A stretch of DNA of 64,000 bases from Achatina immaculata (Eukaryota; Mollusca; Gastropoda; Stylommatophora; Achatinidae): NCBI GenBank assembly GCA_009760885.1, contig CM019719.1:36435584-36499583 (forward strand). The letters run 5' to 3'. The position numbers and the translations under genes are program-made. The notes beneath the pieces are model-generated. The model was not told the DNA's origin, ran no database searches, and worked only from the letters and a program-made list of their open reading frames with translations. How positions within the stretch are numbered: the stretch's first letter is position 1; every line of letters starts with the position of its first letter. Shown piece after piece: positions 23,701 to 38,700 of this stretch.

Positions 23701-26700
23701 GTGATGTGTGAAACATAGGAAATCATGTTATGTTCCTTTGTTTTTAAATTTTCTTTGTATATTTGTCTTGATATCTTTACTTCCACAGTTCTCATTACAG
23801 TTTTGCTGCGTGAAACATCGTTAGGAGACTTTCTCGCGTGAAGTTAATACTCGTTATACAGAAATCCTGCTACGCGTAACTCGTTACAATAAAATCCAAC
23901 TACAAGTAACAACTCGTTACAATAAAATCTAGCTACAAATAATAACTCATTAGAATAAAATGTAGCTTCCAATAGCTCAGTAAAATAAAATCTACATACA
24001 AATAACAACTCGTTACAATTTGCGAAGTGGTTAGTGCACTGGTCTCTCATGGCAAAGGTCGGGGATTCGAATCCGACCGAAGGCACCCCAGTCACCCAGC
24101 TATAGAAATGGGTACCTGATTTCTTCTAGATTTGGGGAAGGAAAATCGGCCAGGCGTGATACTGACCATTTCACCCTCTAGTGAGCGGACAGGTCAAGGA
24201 AAATATAGGCTACTAACACCATATCCCTATGTGCCTCTAAGGCATGACAGGATTACCTTTACCTTTATCTTTTTACAATAAAATCTGGACGCTTGGGTGA
24301 GGAAGTGGTTACCGCACTAGTCTAAGGCGAAGATAGTTGGGGGGAGGGAGGGTTCGGATCCGACCGGAGCGTCTAAAACTTATAAGGTGCAAGTTTACAT
24401 TAAAGCTAGTGGGAGGAATATTTTCTCAGGATTGTTCCAGACCTACAATCTTTGGCAATGTCCGCCGTACTCGAGGCCAATCTAGCTCCGCCATCATGAC
24501 CACCAACCCAGGTTCCCCCCTCCTTGGTATGTTTTGTATGCTAATTATTCATAAATCCTGAGCAATACACAATATCAATACACAATACATTGACATGCAG
24601 TACAAATCACCAAGTCTGAAATTAATGACAGAGCATTTTAATTTCACTATACGCCACAACACCGCATACAACTGACACTTAAATCAACATGGCGTCAAGA
24701 CATGTGCCATCATAATGGACGAACAATTGGATGATATTTACATATTGAGACCTGATGGACCTGGGCTCTCTTGGCCCTCCACGTAGCCTACACTGCTAGT
24801 CTACCCTGCAACAGCACTTGTATCCCGCAGCTATCACTGCCGTGACACACCTCCATATAACTGTATTGATGCAGCACACGATCAGTCTACATGAAAGCAT
24901 AATAAACGAATCATACATGTTGCCCATCCAATATACTGATATATCACACTGAAATCATACACAGAATTTCCATATCGATACGTAAGTACAAGAACCTTAC
25001 AACTGAGCTTAATTCAAAACTAAATAATCTACACGACATGAGATGGGCTAGGCAGAATATAACTAAACACGAAACAATAATATAATCACAAAGAAGACGT
25101 TACATCGCCGGCCGTGTTCCCATATCTAACTTGATGCAGGCCAATGTTTCAAAATATACCCCTCCCCCCGAAACCAACTATAAAATCACGTGGACGATGA
25201 CGTTTCGATCAAGGCTGTACACCCCTCGATCCAAGCGTATATCATCCACAGACGCCCCAGTCACCCAGTTTTAGAAATGAGTACCCGGCATCTTTTGGAG
25301 TTGGGAAGGAAAAAGCGGCCAGGCACGATGTTGACCACATTATTCTCTAGTGTGCCGACAGGTCAAAGAAAATATGGACACTATCACGATATTCCTCTAA
25401 GGCACTACAGGGTTATCCTTTTTACAATAAAATTCAGCTGCAAATAACAACTCTTTGTAATAAAATCCAACTACAAATAACTCTTTGCAATAAAATCTAG
25501 CTACAAATAACAACTAGTTACAATAAAATTCAAATACAAATAACAACTCTTTGTAATAAAATCTAGCTACAAATAACAACTTTCCAATTAAAATCCAACT
25601 ACAAATAATAACTAGTTACAATAAAATCTGGCTACAAATAACAATGCGTTACAATAAACTCTAGCTACAAATAACAACTAGTTACAATAAAATCCGGCTA
25701 CAAATAACAACACGTTGCGATAAACTCTAGCTACAAATAACAATTAGTTACATTAAACTCTAGCTACAAATAACAATTAGTTACATTAAACTCTAGCTAC
25801 AAATAACAATTAGTTACATTAAACTCTAGCTACAAATAACAATTAGTTACATTAAACTCTAGCTACAAATAACAATTAGTTACATTAAACTCTAGCTACA
25901 AATAACAATTAGTTACATTAAACTCTAGCTACAAATAGCAAGTAGTTACAATAAAATCCGACTACAAATAACAACGCGTTACAATGAACTCTAGCTACAA
26001 ATAACAACTAGTTACATTAAACTCTAGCTACAAATAACAACTAGTTACATTAAACTCTAGCTAAAAATAACAAATAGTTACAATAAACTTTAGCTACAAA
26101 TAACAACTAGTTACATTAAACTCTAGCTAAAAATAACAAATAGTTACAATAAACTCTAGCTACAAATAACAAATAGTTACAATAAACCCTAGCTAAAAAT
26201 AACAACTAGTTACAATAAACTTTAGCTACAAATACTGCCTGTTTTTAAAAAGTACTATATAACTACTTCGCTGCAACATCAATTCGTTGCAACAAAAACT
26301 TACTACAGTATTAGCTCTTTTTAGTAGATCTATTTCACAGAAAATGTTGAATACAATGAACCTCGGTTTATACCGCCCTGCGTAGAGATCACACTGGAAA
26401 GTTCACTGCGGCTTTCTTACATTAAAGTTTAATATTTGTTACATAGAATCTTGCTAAGACTAAAATTTGTAAGCAAAATGCTTGCTGATTTCCTGCTTTG
26501 TTATAAAATCAAGTAGTTAGGGTATGATTATGCTGCAAACTATATAACAATTAATATTAAAAAGACATTTTCTCCTCTAATTTTTTAATATGCCGTTGTA
26601 GTATTTTGTTTCCCATAAAAATGACTGTAATTGCTTTCTGTCCTGAATGTTAAGTAGGCCTATTTTCAAGTTTTATGCAGTGGTCGCAGCAAAAACATTT

Positions 26701-29700
26701 TTAAAAGATTTGAATGTAAAACAAACTTTGTCCCAACCATTTGGTTCTGAGTAGATCATCCTGCGGAGATGAAAAACCTGTTCACAGGTTGAAAATGTCG
26801 AGCAGCGTCTTTTTACTGCTGGACGTCGTTGACTTCATCACATTTCTGTGACATTTTCGAAGTCATTGATTCTCTTATGCTTATTTTTATTCTCTTGATG
26901 TTTATGATCAAAGTTATTAAAGCTTTTGTATGTTTCCGCACAATTTTATTCTATTTGTAGACTAGAAAGAGAACGTGTATATATATATATATGTATATAT
27001 GTATATATACATACATACATACATACATCAGGTCTGTGTTATAAAGCTGTGATACACACTCATTCATTCATTTGCATGTCCCTTGATACACTCTACTTAA
27101 AACATATTAGAAGCTCTTATTGAAATGTCAGTCAGTCATTTGCATGTCCCTTGCGAAACTTTGCCTCCCTAACAGCTCTCCTGTAGGGCTCTTGGTTATA
27201 AGCAAGATGCCCTGCTGCTTGTGCATCCATTTGCAGATCATCAACGATGTCTTGCACCCATCTTCACCTTGGTCTTCCTCTCTTTCTTTTTCCTATTGTG
27301 TATCCTTCCAAGACGGTCTTCTCTAAATTATCGTGACGTTTAATGTGTCCAGAATATTTAAATTTTCTCTGTTTTATTGAAAGATACACTTCTAAATTTT
27401 CGTCTTTCGTCTACTAAGCATAAGGAAGAAGTGAAAGAAAGGAAAACTGCTAATACATTGAATTTTTCTTAGCAAACCTGATAAATATCGTGACGCATAT
27501 GTTTTCAAACGCAGATTCTAGAATTTTGCACAGGTTTGTTTATAATTTTATGCTTTAAAATCTATTTGACCAAAAATTGGTAATTCCCTTCTTCTGGTAA
27601 AATTTCTAACATCTACACCAAATGTTAAAGTTTTTCATTAATTTTATTTCACGGCATAGCTACAATGGTGGGAGGTGGCTACATAAATGGATCTGCAGAA
27701 TCGGCAGCGTGGAACGGGTTAATACAGACACAGGCTCCCATTGGCTATTGTTTGGCGCTTTTGATTGGTCAGTTGTTGTATTCCCGATAGTATTTTGTTT
27801 CTTTGAACATCTTTACAGAGAACGATCGAGTAATTTTCATTTTCAAAAGTTGAAACGCTGTCTTTTTATTAATATTAACTTTTAAAAATAATTTCCAGCT
27901 TCTGTGTAAACTATATGTATAATATATTTTTAAATCATTTTCAAATGTAGAATTTCTAAAGCCTTTAAAAAGATTTATTAGTTGTTACAATAACCTTATG
28001 GGCGACTTTTGTCCGTTTTATGTGCAGTATATATTTAGAATTTTGTTTGTAATTTTAGAAACTATTAATGACGATGAGGGTATGGAAATAGGCGACTTTC
28101 AGCTTTGAAGCTTTGCGATTCTGAATTTGTGTATCCTATTCTTTTTTTTTTCCTCATTTTTTTCCACTACTGCAGCTGCTGTGTTCTTCGCTCCGAAGAT
28201 GAGAAAGGAAAACTACGTAACCATGTTCGATCCATTTCAGCTTAAGTACGGCAAGAAGGTGGGCGCCATCTTGTTTATTCCGCACATTCTGGGTGACCTG
28301 TTCTGGTCAGCGGCTGTACTGGCTGCTCTAGGTAAGACATGCATATGTATATTTTAACAAATATTTATCAACAGTTGTTAGAGAACTTCCATTGTTGTTG
28401 TTAGGGTTTCTTGGTATCTTTCCAGAAGGTAGCTTGCCACTGCTTTCCATCCGGGCAGTGACTATATTACTCATTGACAGTAGCCATTGTCTCTACATTG
28501 AGGTAATCTGCCTACCATCATAGACTGGTGGCCATAACCAACACAGTCGGGCATATTAAACGTCACTAGAATTGACGAAGAAGACCGTTTTGAAAGGGTA
28601 CATTATGGGGAAAAAAAAGAGGAAGACCAAGGCGAAGATGGCAACAGGACATTGTCGACGATTTGCGAATGGGTGCATCAGCTGCTGGGCATCTTGTTTA
28701 CAACCATAAGACCTTCAAGATGTCTGTTAGGGAGGCAGAGTTCCAAAAGGGACATGCTAATGAATGAATGAAATAATTATTATATATGTAATAATTTTTC
28801 TATGCATGTATGTATTTTCTTGAATTCCAGTATAATATTTTCCAGTGCAGTTCCAAGCACTTGAGTGATTCGTAGCGGTTTGAAAGTCCACTGATAACTT
28901 TCTTCATCATTGTTCTCATCATCATCAGGTGCCACAATCTCCATCATCCTGGACATGAACGCTAAACTGGCTATAGTAATATCTGCTGCAGTAGCCATAA
29001 TCTATACAGTCTTTGGAGGTCTGTACTCCGTTGCTTACACCGACGTCATACAACTGTTCTTTATTGCTATTGGTCTGGTAAGGATATATTTTATGTGTGT
29101 GTGTGGAAAGAGTGAGATAAGTTTTATCAAAAGAGCTGTCGGTGATCTTGGTTATTTACATTTTTTTTATCAGCTTTGATCAGTCACAGAAGTGCAAGAG
29201 AGGCATTGCTTCCATGCGTAAGATTGTGAATTTATGCTCTGCTATCCCTATCGGGGAACCCAAGACACTATTCATCTTACCTGTCTCTGGCACAGAAGAC
29301 TGCACCCACGTCTTGCATTTAAATAAGGGAAAACAGTATATTACGCAAAGGGCAGTTCCACGAAATAAAAAAAAAACTTCGTCAGGGCTTAAGGGATAAA
29401 GGGCAAAATATATTTCATAGGAATATTTTAGGTTGAATGAAAACTAGACACCCGACCTGATTATGAATATGGCATGCATTTGAATTTTGTGTTGTTTGGA
29501 GTTTGTAATGAAAGTTTACATGTGCCCTGAAATTTATTTTCTCGCTCGTCACTCTCCTCTCCCCTCCTCAATATTAATTAGGAAGTCTAGTCTACTTTGC
29601 CATGATCACCCAAAACCTGGAACTTCCTGTCTAAGTGTCTTTTTATTATTATGTTCCTGTAGATTTTACCTCATTTGTCATGGTTATTACACACACATCC

Positions 29701-32700
29701 TCGTTATGTTTCACTGAAGGTAAGATGGTTTTGTCAGGTACGGCAAAGAGAAAACGGCCAAAGAATCAACGTTCTTCAAGAGTTAATCTTACCTCCTACT
29801 TAGTATTTCAGGATACAAGTTGGTTAACTATAAAAACCTTCTCAACTTTACGTGAAAAAAACATGTGGTGTGGTGTTTCTTACAGTGTTGAAACACACGG
29901 CGATGGCTGCTTCAATTTCGTACAATAATATATTTAAAAAACCCAGTGTATTATTCTTCTCATCATAGTGTTTATTGCAAAGATTTTCAAGTTATAACAG
30001 TTTTTAAAGGCCGCTGGAAGCTTGTAACTAGTTTAACAACACTACCTAAATTCTATTTTTATTTCCGCAGAGCGCCGTCATCTGTAGTTTGCAGCTCTTC
30101 TTGAAGCTGCTTTAATTAAACGCCTTTTAGTTGTGTTTTAAGATAAATTAGTTTTTCTTTACTTTCTTGTATATTGATCTCAACAACAGAGATTGCGTAT
30201 TGAGTACAATATTATACAGACGCAGCACATTCATACTGCTCTGGAATCCTCTCAAACTTATAATTTAGTAGTCAGAGAAAAATGTTTGAAGGACGCTAAG
30301 AAGAAAAGGTGCTAAAAACATTCCACGAGCTGACTCTTTGTATACATTCAAAATTCTAATATTCACCGAATATAATTTACAACTGATAAGGAGGATTTGG
30401 TTCTGAACAGAAAATGACACTTTACTTATTTTAGATTTTCATCTATCTGTCTGTCTATCCAGTGCCACGCCGACACGGGTTGGCCGTCATGCTTTCTCTG
30501 TTCTCTCTCCGTGCCACTTCCTCAGTCCATCTATCATCTTATCTCTCTGTCTGCCCCGGTCTCTTTTGCCCTCTATCATCCCCGTTGTTATCAAATATTC
30601 CAGTTCACCTGCTCTAATGACGTGTTATATGAATTTGGATTGTCTTTTCCTGAATTTTTTTTTTTTATTGCTCGCCTCTCTTCTTCTGCTTCTTTCAGGA
30701 CCTCTTCGTTCTCTTCGCTGTCCATGGTATCTTTAGCATTCTCCCAAGGAACCACATCTTCTCAGCCCCCTAGGCGGCGCTGTACTTCCATGGTGCCTGT
30801 CCATGTTTCACATCCATAAAGCGGGATTGGTTCAATATATCAATGGGGCACTCTTTTCCACATTTTCAGTTCTTTTTTTTTTCATAGAAATTTAAAATTA
30901 CAAATTTTAAACTAGCAACGAAATTCAAATGTAAAATAATGTTTGTTGTAACCATACATTAACAGTGTCATATTCAGCAGAACATCCTTTCACCTTGACC
31001 TCTCACTTCATGGATCAGCATACATGAACTGCTCTCAACTCCATGCACATTTTATGACCTTTCCCACTGTTTTAGAGCGAGTATTTCCACGCAGAGATAA
31101 TTCCATAAGAGTATCTAACGTAGCATTCACTAGTTCTTGCACAAACTGCACAGGGGGTTAATGTCAGGCCTGAAAGTCACATCATTCAAAACACCAAGAA
31201 AACATACTCTCATTATGTTGTTATCGTAACCAAGGTTTGAACATGTGCAGTTACACGCTTGAAATCTGTCATCCATTCATGCACATAGCATGTGATTCTA
31301 CATGTGGGCGAAATATTTGTATTCTGTATTGTCGTTAAGGTTACGCGTATAGTTATAAAAAAAAGGTTTAGAGCCACACAGCAACAACGTAGGAACAATG
31401 TTAATATAAAAAAGAGCATATCCTCCTCCTCATCATCATCATAATCATCATCATCATTATCGCCTTTCACTCCCTTGAGGGCACAGGTCACGGATAAAGG
31501 CTCTCCAGTCATCCCTGTTCTTGGAATTGTTCTCTGCTTCTTTCCACGTGTATCCCTTGTCTCTGAGCACTGTCATCATTTCTCTTCTCTAGGTCTAGGT
31601 CTTCCTCGTTTTCTATTTCCTTGAGGATTCCATGTCAGTGCCTGTCTTGCATATATAACAAAAGTGCAAATTCTTTTCAAATGGAAAGACGCAATGACAC
31701 AATTAAACAAAATTACTTACCTTGGAGCAGCAATGACAGCTGATGGCAAAAGCATAAATTAAATCAGATCGCAGACATGTAAAGCAAAAGCAGCTTTTTA
31801 TGACAACATACTAACAAATAAGAAGATATCCTTAAAAGTGAGTTAAAGAAGTATTATAGTGTTATATAGAACCAATACTACTATATGGCTGAGAAATTTG
31901 GATAATTGACAAAAAAAGATACCAAAGAAACTGGAAGCAGCAGCGATGTTATTTTGGAGAAAGATGCAGTGAATATCTTTAACAGACAGAAAAATAAACG
32001 AAGAAGTCCTCAAGAGAATTTTCAGAACAACGAAAACTAATCAAAATTGTAAGAAAGAAAAACAATAACATTTTTTTTGGACATTTCGCGCTAAGACAGA
32101 AGTTGAAGAACCTAGCAATGACTGAAAAACTCCAGTGAAAAAGAAAGAGAGGAAGGCCAGGAGAAAAATTTGTCTGTGGACCCACCAACTGGCATGGAAA
32201 ATCAAAGCATATGAACGGGTCAGAAACAACAAGGATCTCTCGAGATGGGTGAGCATGATCGCCAACGCTGTTCTGCACGGCTCATGACAATAATAATATG
32301 ATTCAGGAGTTAAAATGGCTGCAGAGACTGCAATATCATCAGAGAAATAGAATTATTTTTATTTTTATTTTTCCTTCACAGCGGTTACTCAACTGGTAAA
32401 ATGTAATGCTAAAACATCAAGACAAAATTATTTTAGTTCCTGTCCAGGAAGAAAGGGACAAACTACTGCGCACTGTTCGCTATAGTTCTGAACTTTCCAG
32501 CACGGAATCACTTGCGAAGAATTTGTTGTTGTTGTTGTTGTTGTTGTTCTTCTTCTTCTTCTTCTTCTTCTTCTTCTTCTTTCACTTTCAGGTGTCAACT
32601 TGGATATCTTTGAAGAATGCCGCCCTTTGTTCTAGGCTGTCAAGATCACCGTACAGCTTATCATATATTGGTGTAGCTGATGGCCAAAAACGCCATCTCG

Positions 32701-35700
32701 GTTTTTCAAATGAAGAACAGGTTGTTGGCTGTCATTTCTGTCGGTGCTACAGGTGGATCCGTCGGTTGTGCCGTTCTCGATACTGTTAAATATGTAATGT
32801 CTCAATCTGTTGTGTCTAAAATATGTGAATTCTCGATCTGTTGTGTCTAAAATATGTGAATTCTCGATCTGTTGTATCTAAAATATGTGAATTCTCGATC
32901 TGTTGTGTCTAAAATATGTGAATTCTCGATCTGCTATGTCTAAAATATGTGAATTCTCGATCTGTTGTGTCTAAAGATCTTGACTTGTTCTTCTTTACCG
33001 AGCCGGCAGTATGCATCATTTTTCTGGGTCCTAATTGTTCTTTTTTCCATTTCTTCCTGTATTTGAATTTATCAGTGAAACGTTTCATATCTTTGAAAGA
33101 CGAAGATATAGTGTGAAAAGAAACATACATTATATAATGTTTTATTTGCTTCATTGATCAGCATTTGTTAATCATATCATACGTTACTTTAGCGTCAGAT
33201 AGATTCAAAGTTTTTCACTTTCTTCTCTGGGTATTTTTTTTTATTGATTCTGAAGATCACTACAAACAGCCCAACATCAGTGTAACACATATATTGTAAA
33301 AAAAAGCACGTATATCTCTCCTGTTTTCCATGTTATAAATGATTTGATTCCTTTGACACTAAACGCAACCATTACTGTCAGGACTTTGGTGAACGCGGTG
33401 TTCATTCTCGTTATGCTTATGTGTATCAACTGGTGCTCCGAAATTGCTGGTGGATTTTTGTTCCCTCATACGAAAATACAATTACAGATATACTTCCTCA
33501 GTCATTGATACAATTACGGATATACTTCCTCAGTCATTGATACAATTATGGATATACTTCTTCAGTCATTGATACAATTATGGATATACTTCTTCAGTCA
33601 TTGATACAATTATGGATATACTTCTTCAGTCATTGATACAGTTACAGATATACTTCCTCAGTCATTGATACAATTATGGATATACTTCCTCAGTCATTGA
33701 TACAATTATGGATATACTTCCTCAGTCATTGATACAATTACGGATATACTTCCTCAGTCATTGATACAATTACGGATATACTTCCTCAGTCATTGATACA
33801 ATTACGGATATACTTCCTCAGTCATTGATAAATTATGGATATACTTCTTCAGTCATTGATACAATTATGGATATACTTCTTCAGTCATTGATACAGTTAC
33901 AGATATACTTCTTCAGTCATTGATACAGTTACAGATATACTTCCTCAGTCATTGATACAATTATGGATATACTTCCTCAGTCATTGATACAATTACAGAT
34001 ATACTTCCTCAGTCATTGATACAATTATGGATACTTCCTCAGTCATTGATACAGTTACAGATATACTTCTTCAGTCATTGATACAGTTACAGATATACTT
34101 CCTCAGTCATTGATACAATTATGGATATACTTCCTCAGTCATTGATACAATTACAGATATACTTCCTCAGTCATTGATACAATTATGGATATACTTCCTC
34201 AGTCATTGATACAGTTACAGATATACTTCCTCAGTCATTGATACAATTATGGATATACTTCCTCAGTCATTGATACAGTTACATATATACTTCCTCAGTC
34301 ATTGATACAGTTACAGATATATTTCCTCAGTCATTGATACAGTTACATATATACTTCCTCAGTCATTGATACAATTACAGATATACTTCCTCAGTCACTG
34401 ACACACATCAAAGCTTTTCTTCGCCAAGGATTAGTAGATTAGGTGGACAAATAAGAGATTAGGCGGCAGCGGTGAAACTGTTTCTGGTCATCAAAGGTAA
34501 ACAAAACTGCATGCTTTAGTTAAACAAAAAGATCGAAATAATGAGGAAAGTGGACGGGAACGACAATGGCAAGAAGCAAGATGACGACGTGTAAATGAAG
34601 AACATATAACAATCCAGCATTTCGACAAAAGCCTTTTTTTTCTTCAAAGAATCAGAACTATCTCGGCCCATTTTGTCCTCGGTTTTTCTTACAAGGAGGA
34701 CGCCAAACGAGCTAAGTCTTTAATTTTTAAAGTCCATTTTTCGTGTTTTTGTCTGTTGTGTTGTTTCTGTATGTGGTCCTCGAAAAAACATATTTGCCGA
34801 AATATTGGATTGTTGTGTGTTGTTCACTTAGATTAGGGAGAGAAAGCAGGGAGTAGTCGGAGCATGGGGTGTACTAGAGCACTCATTGTGTCATGATAAT
34901 ACCGTGAAAAATTAAATCACCGAAGTAGGATGATGATGGAAAAAAAATATCCTGCTTATCTATTTTCATTCTACTGAGATTATAAGAGTTCCTAAATTCC
35001 GATGTCCCGTGGCATTTACCTGCCGTAGTGTTAGTGCTTTCCCATTTCTAGGTCACTATGGCATTTCAGGTAGGAATGCCAGCACCTTTGTTGTCCTAGG
35101 TGAAAGCCCCAGGAACCGTTTTTTGTTTGTTTGTTTAGCGCAGGTTGCCCTGTTAGAGAGTTTCTAAACTGGCCTTTATATTTTTAACCGATAATGGAAT
35201 TTTCAACATCTCCTCATCAGATTTATGAAACGTGTATAAATACATTTCTCGAAAGAAAATGTTATTTAAAATGTTCCACTGTTCAGAATGGCGGGCTGGT
35301 TAGCAGAGTGGTTAGGGGCTCGGTTTACTAATCCAGTGGTACCGGGCTCAGCAAGACAGTGGGATTTTTTCTGGTACACACAGAAAAAGTCCCCGGGATC
35401 ACCCAGGTTCTAAGAACGGGTACTAAAGTAATCTGGGAAGGAAAAGCGCCTGGGCTTTGATACTGACCACATCACACTTTCGTGTGCCGAAGGTCACGGA
35501 AAATACGGGCCTAACACCGTGTATACCTTAACGGCGTGGAAACAGGAATTAAAATTTTTTTTTTACCTTTTACTGTTCAGAAAACAAACAAACAAACAAA
35601 CACACACACACAAGTTATTGACGTTGTGCATGCAAGCAAACGGAGAGAAACTATCTCCCGTTAAAAAATATAAAAAACAACTAATTATATCTGCACTAAT

Positions 35701-38700
35701 ACATCTCAACAACTTCTTTAAATGGCTAATGGAGGAGTTAAATTCGGGATCACGAGAGAAACAACCAATTAGACATGGAGTTTATGATAAGAGACTTGTA
35801 ATTATCACCTAAAGTGGCACGTTGTAGTTCATTACCCGTTCGTATCACGTTTCACATTACCAAGAATACGTTAACGAACATGTACAGGCATGTGATATCT
35901 GAAACGTTAAGGAGTTTGAAATAGTTAAATATCATATCTTATCCTGGGTCTCTTTTTTATGAGTCTCCACAAGTCAGACTTTAATAACATTAATGTAAAA
36001 CGAACGTATAATCTTTCCAAAGGATTACAATGTTTTATATGAGCTCTCATGCCTACCCTCTTCCTCCTATAAATTCGAATCCTTTTTTTTTCACTAAATA
36101 TTAAACAAATATATTACCCAGTAATTTGACTAGGCTGTTAAAGGGGAAAGAGTTTGCCTTAAAAGTATACAGGGTTGACCCAACCAACAAAGCACAGAAA
36201 TGCATAATCACTAACATCCCCATTATTAATAACATAAAATACTGGAGCTATAAAGCGGCGTGGTGGAATCGTTTAGAGCCGTGATTAATTCCCACGTGAC
36301 AAGAATGTGGAAGATATGGTTTGTAAGAGAAAGTATTAGAAAATCTGCTTTTGTCGAGGACTCATTCACAAGAATGTGCAAGCAATTTTTTTTATTTCTA
36401 TGTATCTTTGCCAACTGCCCGAACTGGTTAATTCTGTTATTATAGAAGAATATAAATTTAGTATAATCAATAAAATTGGAACGGCAACGAGAGCAGAACA
36501 TTACCATGTGATTAGTTTTATGAAAAAAAGAACAAATATATCTATACTACAAGAGCTTAATATTGAAGAAGGCTGGCTAGTAAAGAGGATTAAAGAGGGA
36601 AAACTTAAATATTTTGGACACATTAAACGTCATGATAATTTAGAGACCGTATTGGAAGGGTACATAATGGGAAAAAGAAAAAGAGGAAGATCAAAACGAA
36701 GATGGCTGCATGACATCGTTGACGATCTGCAAATGGATGCAGCAGCAGCAGGCCATCTTGCTCACAACCGAGAGGCCTACAGGAGTGCTGTTAGGGAGGC
36801 AAAGTTCCGCAAGGGACATGCAAATGAGTGAATGATGATGATGATGGTGATGATAATGATGATGATAGTTTTATGAAAACAGGAAAATCATAATGGCGTA
36901 TCAAAAACCCACACTAACAGTAGATTGTAATATTTTACTACATGCCTGTTTAAAATTGAATTTAGAAAAGAGTATTATAATTGGTGTTTTTTCTTCCTTC
37001 ATATTAGGTTATAGCCTTTCCTTTTTCTATGACACACCCGTCAGTGGATCTTTCTCGTATATCGGACACTTGGGCTGGAGAGATCCCAACTAATACCATC
37101 GGCTCATACTTGGATGTTTTCCTTTTGTGTATAATGGGCGGTATCCCATGGCAGGTGAGCAAGATGAGACAGCAAAGTATGGCAGAGAAAAAGTAGTTTA
37201 ATGCTAATATTCTTACCGCTTGAGCTACAGCAATTTGAGCTATCTAATAAAGTAGTATCCCAAAACAAGCTATCAAGTGGAACACAACATGCCGAAGAAA
37301 AAGAGGCAGACCACGTGAAACTCTGAAGAGAACATTATTAAGAGAGGCCAAGTTAACAGGCATAAAATCCTTTGTTGAGGTTGAAAGACTCGCCGAAGAC
37401 AGGAAAAATTGGCGAACTACTTTGCGAGCCCTATGTGACGTCTAACGGCACGGGAAGGATATAAGATATAAGATAAGAATAAAGTAGTCAATTAGACCAG
37501 GATAAGCTATGGAGGATGCACAAAATAAAGTAATGTGTAAAGGAAGAAAGTCAGAACACTTCTATATAAGAACTGGCTGAAAACAAAGTGATACATTATC
37601 TCCATTACTGTTCAACCTAATAATAGAAAATGTAGTCAGAAAAGTGAAAGAAGAAAGCAATACAGAAGAACAAGCTAAAATACTAGGATATGCTGATGAC
37701 ATCGACCTGGTGGGAGAAACTATGCAACAAATCATCAATACCTGCATACACCTGAGAGATGTGGGACTAAAAGTGGGTCTGACCATTAACCAAGATAAGA
37801 CAGAGTGTACGAAAATATCAAGAGACCAGTGGCAGAATGACCCAGATTATATAATTGTTGGAATATTACCAGGAAAACAGAAACATACAAATATCTAGGC
37901 ACAACCTTCAACAGAAGCAACATTGTAAGCAAGGAAATTAAAACCAGAGTACAAATAGAGAATAAACTATACTTTGCTTTGCAACAACTGTTTATATCCA
38001 AAATCCTGTCCCAAAACACCAAAATAACAATCTACAAAACTATAATAAGACCAGCCATCACGCATGGATCGGAAACGTGGAATGCAACAAGGATATATGA
38101 ACAACAATACAAATCATAAGAAGAACCTTTGGGCCCATAACGGATACCAACAGTGAAGAATGGAGAGCTAGAAAGAACACTGAAATGAACAGTTTATTTA
38201 AAACCCAAATAATTAAAAATGTCTCTAAACTGAACAGAGTACGCTGACTGGGCCATATAGAAAGAATGGAAAGAGCAGAAAAACGAAAATGACAAACGTA
38301 CAAGAGATGAAAGAAACAAGACCAAAGGGTAGACCAAGACAGAGATGGAAAGACAACATACAAGAGGATATAAAGGAAAATGATGTCACGAAGTAGAGAG
38401 AAGATTAGGAATAGAGAGGAATGGAGCGAACTTTATCTGTAGCAGTGAGCCTTAATGGCTTGGAAAGAAGAAGAAGAAAAAGAAGAAGAAGAAGATGATG
38501 ATGATGATGAAGAAGAAGAGACAAAATACAAGTACAGTGTGATACTGTAAAGGAAATAAGAATCAAGAAAACAAAATTCTTCGGCCATAGCTAAAGACAT
38601 TTTAAAAATACTGCAGACCATACTAGAAATAATACATGAATAGTGTTTGGGTGTTTGTAGGTAAGATTAACAATATAATATACACAAACTTACTGCAGTA

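Noticed and set aside
24021..24095. A tRNA gene
   Set aside because: Box A and box B-like sequences are present, but the cloverleaf does not close and the sequence continues into a SINE body found at other sites.
33475..34405. CRISPR-like array of 32-bp units
   Set aside because: Units are directly adjacent without spacers, in an animal intron; this is a minisatellite.
35290..35360. A tRNA-Thr- or tRNA-Ser-like gene
   Set aside because: Same reasoning: head of a SINE with a shared 280-bp body; second copy at 48245.
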